Source: Bradyrhizobium sp. 164
Lineage (GTDB): Bacteria; Pseudomonadota; Alphaproteobacteria; Rhizobiales; Xanthobacteraceae
Assembly: GCF_023073715.1 (NCBI RefSeq)
Contig: NZ_JADPKA010000001.1
Coordinates: forward strand, 1 to 64,000
Reading direction: 5' to 3'
DNA: 64,000 bases
The notes below the pieces were generated by a model. It was given only the letters and a program-made list of their open reading frames with translations. It was not told where the DNA came from and ran no database searches. Positions 57,090 through 64,000 of the stretch are shown piece after piece. Each line of letters begins with the position of its first letter. The first letter of the stretch is position 1. The translations under genes were made by a program, and so were the position numbers.

Positions 57090-57504
57090 AGTGCCTCCAT
57101 GTTAGCCCCAGACAATTCGATTAATTTGAAGACCGTCTTCGCTGCGGAAGCAGCGAGCAAGCAGACGCACTCGAACGATCAACGCTTCGTCAGCGCTTCC
57201 CGGACCATCTCTGCATCAGCGGCATGACGCCAAGCGTTCGAGCGGTATCACACGCAGATCCGAGTACCAGATGCCCGCCTGGCGTGAGCGTGCGCATCTA
57301 GGTTGCGGATGCGCATTTCAGCCAGGTCATGACCTAAGACGGGACTTCCAAGACCATCAGGTCGCCCCGTCCCGATCGAGATCGGATTTCGGATCACGAC
57401 TTATATTTTGCCCTCATTCTCAGTGGCCGACGTCATCTCGATGGCTGGTTGCAACTAAGGCGCCTCCCATTCTGCGTTCTCGCCCGTAGCCACAGCATGA
57501 TTTG
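57090..57504. other. Region upstream of nodU, no gene or clear nod box
   Basis: The closest nod-box-like sequence on the minus strand is CAAATTAATCGAATTGTC about 40 bases before the start codon; it needs a gap to fit the consensus half. No other feature was seen. Confidence 0.4.
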
Positions 57505-57755
57505 GGCCAGTGCAAACCAGAGGAATCTGGTCGCAATTTCTCGGCCGAATGTCTCGTGTGCAGACACCCTGGCAATTTACTTACATTCGGCACGTGTGGT
57601 TTCGGACAGAAGCAGGGACTACGATTACCGATTCAGTTTTCGAGCTTCCGAAAAATGCGGAAGCGTGCGGCCCCGAGGCCTTGAACGGCCTTGGCAAGGC
57701 CTGCCCTCAGCGCCGGCCCCTGCGTTGTGGCATAATGTCCTCCCCAATCATCATT
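57505..57755 (-). repeat. ~240-bp diverged repeat, copy 2
   Basis: The counterpart of 54511-54760 in the same orientation. nodU lies between the two copies, so a duplication may have carried nodU in or separated it from its operon. Confidence 0.65.
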
Positions 57756-57988
57756 GGCGCGCGTCCTCGGATTGCGAAATCAACCACGTGAGGGGAATCG
57801 CCGTACCCGTCAAGCGATGCGACTAGAAACTCCCGGAGCGCCTTACGCACCTCCGGATCCAGGTCCTTCGAAGGCGGAACGGCAGCTCGATCCAATCCGT
57901 CTTCAACCCCATAGGTTGCAGCAGCCTGCCCCGGGTGGAGGTGACGTAAATCGTGGTATGGATTTATCGCTCTTTCACTTGTTTTCAT
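57707..57988 (-). CDS. Small hypothetical protein
   Basis: 93 residues from ATG 57988 (open from 58135). The translation SKDLDPEVRKALREFLVASL, then YGDSPHVVDFAIRGRAPMMI and GEDIMPQRRGRR, reads as a normal soluble protein. I do not recognise it. Its last codons lie in the repeat shared with 54.7 kb. Confidence 0.4.
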   Translation of the reverse strand: MKTSERAINPYHDLRHLHPGQAAATYGVEDGLDRAAVPPSKDLDPEVRKALREFLVASLDGYGDSPHVVDFAIRGRAPMMIGEDIMPQRRGRR

Positions 57989-58247
57989 GCGATCGACAAC
58001 GCATGTACGATCATCGTAAGGGCGTCGCCGGTTACCTCCGACCATGCCATTCGCCAGTGGTGCGGAACGACGAAGCTTCGAGGCTAATAGAAACAACGCA
58101 TGCGATACTCGTGGCTTCGCCCTTGGGTAGGACAACTAGAGCCCAGGATTCGACACGCGATCCGGCGGCGGCAGATCATGAACCGAGAATTCAAACGTGC
58201 ATTGCCGTGAACCCACTCCGATCGCCGCGACGAAGGGAGTCATAAGC

Positions 58248-59177
58248 TTGAGTGAGAGCCCACCTCTTTTCCTACCGCTTCTTTGCGGAACACTCGCAAC
58301 GGTCAGCTGGAGCATCGGCAACGTTCTGTCCAAGGCCGCGCTCTGCTGCATCGAACCGCTCTCGCTTCTGACAGCGCAGTTGGCTGTGAGTGCCGCAAGC
58401 CTGACCGTACTATCGATCTTCTCAGGTGCGCCGCCTCGCTTGAGCGATTGGCGTGCTGGCCTTGCCGGCATCCTGCAGCCGGCGCTTGCGTCTGGTCTGT
58501 CGATCTTCGGACTTTCGATGCTGCCGGCGTCGGTAGAGGCGATGCTGTTCGCAGTTGAACTGCCGATGGTCATACTTCTTGCGTGGTTGATCCTTGGCGA
58601 GATCCCTAACCGTGCTATCGTCTTTCTCTCTTTGTTGGCTTTTGCCGGGGTCGGCTTTTTGCAATGGACCTCTGAATCTGCTCCTTCCGCAACGCCGGGA
58701 CTGGGGGTCGCTCTCGTACTCGCCGGCGTGCTATTCGCCTCACTCTACAGCATAGCGGTCCGTGTGATGTCGCAAAACGTGGATGCGTTGCGCCTTACGA
58801 CAACGAGCCAGATCGTCGCGTTTGCAGTGGTCGTATTTGCGTGGATTTGCGTTCGCCCATTGCCGACGCTCTCTGTGGTCATCGGCGATATTGTTCCGGT
58901 GGCCGGATCCGGATTGCTGCTCTTTTCGATCCCCTTCCTCCTCTACGGGATCGCGCTGCAGCGAATGAGCGCGACAGCCGCCGCTCTGTTGCTACCGCTC
59001 GTTCCCGTGCTTACATCCATTTTCGCATCTATCTTCCTTCGGGAAACTCTGACCGCAACACAGTGGCTGGGGGCCGTCGCGGTTCTTGTCTCGGCCCTGG
59101 GAATGCCCCTGGCCTTGCGCTCCCAACCCCATGGCTCGCAAATATCACCCCACTCTCCCGTCGGGAGAAAGCCTTGA
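58248..59177 (+). CDS. EamA/DMT-family transporter
   Basis: About 309 residues, ten hydrophobic segments arranged as two EamA repeats (CGTLATVSWSIGNVLSKAAL at the start; FLLYGIALQRMSATAAALLL and ASIFLRETLTATQWLGAVAV in the second half). A TTG at 58248 with AAGGGAG at 58233-58239 is the best-placed start; ATG 58197 is in frame but lacks a ribosome site. Such proteins export amino acids or metabolites. The C-terminus runs into transposase relic DNA at 59180, so the last residues may be foreign. Confidence 0.85.
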   Translation: MSESPPLFLPLLCGTLATVSWSIGNVLSKAALCCIEPLSLLTAQLAVSAASLTVLSIFSGAPPRLSDWRAGLAGILQPALASGLSIFGLSMLPASVEAMLFAVELPMVILLAWLILGEIPNRAIVFLSLLAFAGVGFLQWTSESAPSATPGLGVALVLAGVLFASLYSIAVRVMSQNVDALRLTTTSQIVAFAVVVFAWICVRPLPTLSVVIGDIVPVAGSGLLLFSIPFLLYGIALQRMSATAAALLLPLVPVLTSIFASIFLRETLTATQWLGAVAVLVSALGMPLALRSQPHGSQISPHSPVGRKP

Positions 59178-59179
59178 AG

Positions 59180-60210
59180 AAGGAGCTGGGCAACGCGCGC
59201 GCTGTCAACTCCGGAACGGGCGGTCGAACGTGAGTTATTGCGAGCGCAGTCAATTGCGGCTCCTCGACGAGCCAGCCCTCAATCCTAGTAATGTGCGGGT
59301 CGAGCTTGGACGGCCATGCGAACCCTGGTCTTATAAGGCCGACGGCAGCCTCGGTGCGTGGCACGCGCCTCGCCGGCCGTCACCGTGCTGCGGACGGCTT
59401 CTTGGCGAACGTCGCTGCGGTTGCCGGCGCGGAGCTCGTGCAAGCGGGTTGCAGGCCGCGCACCTGTCCGGCACGACGATCGACGCAACTGCCAAGTTCC
59501 TCGTGGTTTGTGCGAAACTCGGCCATGAGCCCGACCGGATGGAGCGAGCGATACTGATCCACGTAGGCGCCGCTTTACAGCCGCGGTCACCTTGGCATGC
59601 GCCAGCGCGCGCTGATAGGGCGTCAACGGAGCATGATAGCGCTTGATTACTTTAGAGCATTTTCCTACCTGACGGAATCGGAAGTGATTCGCTTGCGGCA
59701 AATCGTGATTCACTCTGAGGGCTGGTGATGGAGGCCAGCCCCATCGCTAAACCGCTCTCGCCGGACCTTCGCTTTCGCATAATTCGGCTGTGGGCAGTCA
59801 CTGATCGTCCGGATCGGAGCTTTCCGTCGGATGGTCGAATAGAATCCGGCACGGCGCCGCCGCCTACCGCCGCTCGCCGCGACCCTTACGTCGACGCAGG
59901 CGGTCGATGGTTGCAGGGGTGATCGCGAAAACACGATCACGATCTGCCAGGCCAGGCTTCAATCGCCCATGTTGCTCAAGGGCCGGCAGCAAGACCGGAA
60001 TCATCACGTTGAGCCGCTTGCCGCATACCGATCCAACGCTTCCCATAGCGCCGTCATCGCGTCCTTGATCGTCGCGCCACATCTACGTCTGCGCTCTCCC
60101 GGTGCCTTGACCTGTCAGGCCCGACCGCCTCGTGTTGCCGGAGTGCGGGCCTGCGAGGGCCTCACCACCCTCCTCGATCAACGCACGCAGCTTCGCCGCG
60201 CAGCGGTACC
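59180..60210 (-). pseudogene. Relic of an integrase-type DDE transposase, internally deleted
   Basis: Leftward from 60210: TIKDAMTALWEALDRYAASG, MIPVLLPALEQHGRLKPGLA and FAITPATIDRLRRRKGR (N-terminal domain). A gap follows where the catalytic core should be, then KVIKRYHAPLTPYQRALAHA, KVTAAVKRRLRG and IEGWLVEEPQLTALAI. It is the same family as the relic at 21.4-22.0 kb, where the N-terminal domain is absent. Confidence 0.65.
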
Positions 60211-60331
60211 TCTAATTTGAAATAGCTGACGAGCGGCACCTCTCGTGCAAGCCGAACAAGAACGGCACCGTCAGCGTCACGCCGCTGAGCGATGCGTCTT
60301 GGACCATGATCGCAATAGGGGCTGCTTCTAG

Positions 60332-61486
60332 TCAAATCTTCTCAGCCTCGATGAGTCCATCAAGAACGTTCAATGATTCGAACAGATAGTAGGATCCGAA
60401 GATCGTCTCTGCATTGTTGGCCGAGTCCTGAGCGCGTGCATCGCGACGCTTGTTGAAACAGGCGCCGACCAACATTCCGGGCGGGCGGGGATCGTCCGGC
60501 TTTGTTGGCGTCAGATAGGTCTCGATCAGGGCCCTTGCCGTCCGTTCGCCTGCCTCACGATATCTGACGCGCAGTGCCGCCGTCGGCGCGAGCCGCGCCA
60601 GCTTTAGCAGCGCCGAGCACGTGATTGCAGTTGCCGCCGTGTCCGTCTCCGTGTTGGGAATGTCAGGATCATCAAAGTCCCAGAACGCGACCATGCTCGC
60701 TGGCACGTGCGAAAGCCACCAGTCCGCTCCCGCCATCAACTGCTCCATCCAGCGCGTCTCATGAGGATGGTGAGCAAGCGCGATCGCCGCATAGACGAGC
60801 CCCCAAGCTTGCGCCCTGCCCCAGACACTCGTGTCGCTGAATCCCTTGTGGGTGAAATGGCGGACTATCTTGCCGGTGGACGGATTTAGCTCACTCGACT
60901 GAACGATTGAGCCATCGGAGCGCATATGAATGTCGAGCACGCGCGTGGTATGGCGCGCCGCAATGCCAGCGTATGAGGAATCGCCTGTCCTTGCGGCGGC
61001 CCAATACAGAAGCGGGACCGCCTGCAGAGAGTCGATGCTGCTGAACGAATTGCCAACATCTTCCGATTCCTCCGCATCGCGGCCTAGCGGAATGAGGCCA
61101 AGCCGGCAATCGAATTGCGTCTTGAGCGAGGTTGCGGCATCCAGTGCCAGGAGAGCTGCGTCCTTGTCTTGACACAGGACGTCGCCAAGAGCGACCCCAT
61201 AGTAGAACCCAAAGCCCTTGAACGCGGTTTGCAGCTGCGCGCGCGGCTTCAAGCGGCTGCTCCAGAACCGAGCTCCATCGAGGTATTTCGCCTCGCCAGA
61301 TCGCCGCGCGAGCAGCCACAACATACCCGGCCATGCGCCACCCGTCCAATCGCCGTCCGGCGTGGTCGTCCATTTGCCGGTCGAGCTGTCTGCCCAATGC
61401 GGAAACTCTATTTTCATCGCGGCAAGCATCTGATCGACTCGTGCTTGCATCAGGTCTATTGCGTGTGCCCAGCGCGACTTGCTCAT
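60332..61486 (-). CDS. GH88/GH105-type unsaturated uronyl hydrolase
   Basis: 384 residues with an (alpha/alpha)6-barrel look: WTGGAWPGMLWLLARRSGEA, KGFGFYYGVALGDVL, SSIDSLQAVPLLYWAAARTG, FSDTSVWGRAQAWGLVYAAI and DPDIPNTETDTAATAITCSA. GH88 enzymes remove 4,5-unsaturated uronic acids from oligosaccharides made by polysaccharide lyases. There is no signal peptide, so it acts in the cytoplasm. ATG 61486 has AAGGAG upstream. It follows the CoA-transferase gene on the same strand after 256 bases; co-regulation by the LacI protein is possible. Confidence 0.88.
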   Translation of the reverse strand: MSKSRWAHAIDLMQARVDQMLAAMKIEFPHWADSSTGKWTTTPDGDWTGGAWPGMLWLLARRSGEAKYLDGARFWSSRLKPRAQLQTAFKGFGFYYGVALGDVLCQDKDAALLALDAATSLKTQFDCRLGLIPLGRDAEESEDVGNSFSSIDSLQAVPLLYWAAARTGDSSYAGIAARHTTRVLDIHMRSDGSIVQSSELNPSTGKIVRHFTHKGFSDTSVWGRAQAWGLVYAAIALAHHPHETRWMEQLMAGADWWLSHVPASMVAFWDFDDPDIPNTETDTAATAITCSALLKLARLAPTAALRVRYREAGERTARALIETYLTPTKPDDPRPPGMLVGACFNKRRDARAQDSANNAETIFGSYYLFESLNVLDGLIEAEKI

Positions 61487-61742
61487 ATCCGATACTCCTT
61501 TGCCACTTGCCGAAATCCCAGGGCATCGTTCCCGGTGCTAACCGTCCAATGTCCGACCGATTTCGCTTCGGCCGAGCCGATGGCTTAAGCGGGTCAGGAG
61601 CACGCAGCCGCGTTCTCGAGCTATCGCTCCTGATCACGAGCAAACGCTCAAGGGCCTATCCGCCTCAGCCCGATCGTCACGCGCATGACCAGTGTGTACA
61701 TGCGCTCTAGCATGCCTGCCGTGATGCGCGTTGGGAGCGTCA
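61487..61742. other. Intergenic, nothing identified
   Basis: 256 bases between the CoA-transferase and hydrolase genes. No copy of the 18-bp palindrome seen at 63.0 kb was found here. Confidence 0.4.
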
Positions 61743-62951
61743 TCAAGCGGCGCGCGAGGACGTAAAGGCGCCGACCGCCCCCTTCCTGGAAAGGTCTTCA
61801 AGTTGGTGGTCGTCGTAGCCGAGCTCTTTGAGGATTTCCTCGGTCTGAGCCCCAAGTTTCTGAGGCGGCAGTCGGACTTCGGGCAGCTTGCCATCATAGC
61901 GCACGGGATGGCTGACGAGCGTGATCGGCGCGCCCGTCGCCCCGCGGACGACCTGGAAGTTCTTGTTGTGCACGACCTGCGGATCGGTCACGACATCTGC
62001 ATAGTCATTGACCGCGGCGTGCCAAATTCCGTGGTCCTCGAACAATGCGATGCATTCGGCCGTCGTGCGCTTTGCGACATTTGCGGCGATCGCAGCGGAT
62101 GCCTCGTCGCGTCGGCGATACGCCTCCTTGTCTGGAACGCGCTGATCGGCCGGAACATCGAGCGCCTCCGACACTGTGCTGAGAGATCCAAGAGAAATCG
62201 CCATATGACCGTCACGCGTCGGATAAATGCCGTAAGGCGCACCGTAGTACCAACCGGAGATCGGTCCCGGCTGACGGACATCGTCAGGCCGCTCGCCGTT
62301 GAGGTAACAAGTAAAGGATTCCATCTGCAGATCGAGTGCAGCAGACAACAGGCTGACATCAACCCGGCACCCCTGTCCGGTGCGCGTTTTCCTCACAAGC
62401 GCGGCCAGAATGCCAGCCGCAAACAACGCAGCACCATGGTGATCGACCGCTGAAACACCTACGGCCCTTGGACCCTGCTCGCGGCTTCCAGTAATCGTGG
62501 CCAGCCCCGATATTGCCTGCACCAGTAGATCCTGACCGGGACGGTAGACGTAGGGCCCATCGGGGCCGTAGCCTGAGGCCGCAGCATAGATAATTTGCGG
62601 ATTGATCTTCTTGGCGTCCTCGTAGCCGAGGCCAAGCTTGTCGAGAACGCCGGGGCGGAAGTTTTCAGTCATGACATCCGAGGTCGCAACCAACTTCCTG
62701 GCAATCTCAATGGCTTCAGGTTTCTTCAGGTCGAGCGTGAGACTTCGCTTGTTGCGGTTCCCGGTGAGCAGCAGCATGGACTGCCCATCGACCCGCTTGT
62801 CTGCTCCGCCCCATTTCCTCTGAAAGGCGCCATCTGGTGGCTCGACGGCAATGACGTCCGCCCCGAGATCGGCGAGAAACTGCGCAGCCACGGGGCCCAT
62901 CAGGAAGTGATTGAAGCTCAGGACGCGAACGCCCTTCAAAAGATCGACCAT
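61743..62951 (-). CDS. Class III (CaiB/BaiF) CoA-transferase
   Basis: 402 residues. The family start (LLKGVRVLSFNHFLMGPVAA, then LADLGADVIAVEPPDGAFQR) and the NRNKRSLTLDLKKPEAIEIA and TENFRPGVLDKLGLGYEDAK blocks are all present. The catalytic aspartate probably lies in RTGQGCRVDVSLLSAALDLQ. It moves CoA between acyl groups such as formate, oxalate, carnitine or succinate; the acid is unknown. It is transcribed leftward, divergent from the LacI regulator. Confidence 0.92.
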   Translation of the reverse strand: MVDLLKGVRVLSFNHFLMGPVAAQFLADLGADVIAVEPPDGAFQRKWGGADKRVDGQSMLLLTGNRNKRSLTLDLKKPEAIEIARKLVATSDVMTENFRPGVLDKLGLGYEDAKKINPQIIYAAASGYGPDGPYVYRPGQDLLVQAISGLATITGSREQGPRAVGVSAVDHHGAALFAAGILAALVRKTRTGQGCRVDVSLLSAALDLQMESFTCYLNGERPDDVRQPGPISGWYYGAPYGIYPTRDGHMAISLGSLSTVSEALDVPADQRVPDKEAYRRRDEASAAIAANVAKRTTAECIALFEDHGIWHAAVNDYADVVTDPQVVHNKNFQVVRGATGAPITLVSHPVRYDGKLPEVRLPPQKLGAQTEEILKELGYDDHQLEDLSRKGAVGAFTSSRAA

Positions 62952-63002
62952 GGTCTCGCTTTCAGTTTTCTTGGATCAGAGGTGTTCTATTTTGGCTTGG
63001 CC

Positions 63003-63020
63003 TCTGAAATCGATTTCAGA
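63003..63020. promoter_or_regulatory. 18-bp perfect palindrome, probable LacI-family operator
   Basis: TCTGAAATCGATTTCAGA, centred on CG as LacI-family operators usually are, lies between the divergent CoA-transferase (start 62951) and LacI (start 63173) genes. This is the expected place for an operator controlling both. Confidence 0.75.
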
Positions 63021-63172
63021 AATAAGCATCATGATGTGCAGAGTCAAGCAAAATGGGCGGCCTGCCAACTCAGCGCCTGCCCATGTACCAGAGTTCCACT
63101 GGATAAGACGGATCGGGCGTATACAGAGCTTGAGAACGCTGGCTGTCCAATGTTCTAACGTGGATCGGACTC

Positions 63173-64000
63173 ATGCCATTGACTGAGCGACCAGACCGGA
63201 TGGATAAAAAACCAACAATCGAGCCCAAAGGACGCCAGCAACCGCGCGTGAAGATCGAAGATGTCGCGCGAAAGGCCAATGTGTCCCCTGCGACCGTGTC
63301 GCGCGTCCTCAATCATCCCGAAATCGTGAGACCGGAGCTCCGGGACAAGGTGATGCGGCACATCACCGACCTGTCCTACACGCGAGACAGCGCGGCGAGA
63401 GCCTTGAAGTCGGGACGCATGCGCACCATTGGAGTCATCGTTCCGACGCTGGCGCTCGGCATCTTTGCCGAAGGAGTTGAGGCGCTGCAGAACCGCCTCA
63501 GCGAAAGCGGCTATACGCTCTTCATCGCGAATTCCCAATATGATCAGCGCCGCGAACTTCAGGAACTGCAGAGCCTCATCGAGCGCGGCATCGATGGAAT
63601 TGTACTGGTCGGAGGCTCCCATGGACGTGAACTGAGGGCTCTGATTGAACAAGCCGGTGTGCCTGTGATCACGACCTATGTTTCGAAGGCAGTTGGCGGC
63701 ATTCCCGCGATCGGAATCGATAACGAAAGAGCCACGCGCGAGATGACCGAGTATCTGTTGCGGCTTGGACACGTCCGTTTCGGCGCGATCGCCAATGTTG
63801 TTGCTGCGTCCAACGACCGATCCCGCGCGAGGCTCGAGGGCATTCAGCGCGCTCTTTCGGACGCCGGCCTCCCGCTCAGGCCCACCCAGATCATTAAGGC
63901 CGACTATTCGCTTGCCCAGGGTCGCAGCGCTCTTCGTCAGCTCCTCACCGACCACCCCGACACGACGGCGGTGATCTGCACCACCGACACCCTTGCCATC
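63173..64000 (+). CDS. LacI-family transcriptional regulator (partial, runs off the window)
   Basis: 276 codons are open to the end of the window. The N-terminal helix-turn-helix (VKIEDVARKANVSPATVSRV, then LNHPEIVRPELRDKV) and hinge (ALKSGRMRTIGVIVP) are followed by the periplasmic-binding-like ligand domain (IERGIDGIVLVGGSHGRELR, GIDNERATREMTEYLLRLGH). ATG 63173 and ATG 63200 are both possible starts. It probably represses the CoA-transferase and uronyl hydrolase genes until a sugar acid binds. Confidence 0.93.
   Translation, partial: MPLTERPDRMDKKPTIEPKGRQQPRVKIEDVARKANVSPATVSRVLNHPEIVRPELRDKVMRHITDLSYTRDSAARALKSGRMRTIGVIVPTLALGIFAEGVEALQNRLSESGYTLFIANSQYDQRRELQELQSLIERGIDGIVLVGGSHGRELRALIEQAGVPVITTYVSKAVGGIPAIGIDNERATREMTEYLLRLGHVRFGAIANVVAASNDRSRARLEGIQRALSDAGLPLRPTQIIKADYSLAQGRSALRQLLTDHPDTTAVICTTDTLAI

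Noticed and set aside
57105..57140. A nod-box-like half site before nodU
   Set aside because: CAAATTAATCGAATTGTC matches the conserved half only with a gap, and the other half is absent.

Overview
The window looks like part of a symbiosis island of a Bradyrhizobium-type rhizobium. Three things point there: a NodU-type Nod-factor carbamoyltransferase (55.4-57.1 kb), NifA/sigma54-type promoter sequences, and a very high density of broken insertion sequences (IS5, IS701, IS66, IS110, IS3, IS630 and an integrase-type transposase) separating short islands of intact metabolic genes. The genus is inferred from gene content and style; no rRNA, tRNA or housekeeping marker is present.

Layout. 0-4.4 kb is a graveyard of transposases. 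4.5-19.2 kb is the most coherent block. It holds an (R)-amine/D-amino-acid type class IV aminotransferase and an alpha-oxoamine synthase (Kbl-like); then, after an intact IS66 insertion with a perfect 8-bp target duplication, a leftward set (M20 amidohydrolase, M24 peptidase, DTD2-type D-aminoacyl-tRNA deacylase); then rightward a DadA-like oxidoreductase behind a canonical tandem glycine riboswitch, an Lrp/AsnC regulator and an exporter. Together they suggest a glycine/D-amino-acid pathway with its own sensor, detoxifier and exporter. 19.2-25 kb holds IS relics around a broken MFS gene and a broken radical-SAM gene. 25.4-27.2 kb is an ABC exporter. 27.3-33.4 kb is mostly decayed DNA with a twice-frameshifted serine carboxypeptidase. 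33.5-36.5 kb has a TauD-like protein lacking a metal ligand and a secreted hypothetical protein. 37.8-40.4 kb has a divergent PanC and a pentapeptide-repeat protein.

41.6-43.4 kb has a MATE exporter and a small gene behind a NifA-like promoter. 44.0-50.6 kb is a compact five-gene leftward operon: flavin monooxygenase, solute-binding protein, two permeases and a double ATPase of the Opp/Dpp type. It looks like an uptake-and-oxidation unit for an unknown small molecule. 52-53 kb has an XRE regulator and the relic of another. 53.4-57.1 kb has a methyltransferase and NodU separated by a duplicated ~270-bp segment, each copy of which carries a consensus sigma54 promoter. 58.2-59.2 kb is an EamA transporter. 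60.3-64 kb has a GH88-type unsaturated uronyl hydrolase, a class III CoA-transferase and a divergent LacI regulator with an 18-bp perfect palindrome between the last two.

The best candidates for something undescribed are the DTD2/DadA/aminotransferase/Kbl cluster with its glycine riboswitch, and the duplicated sigma54-promoter segment next to NodU.
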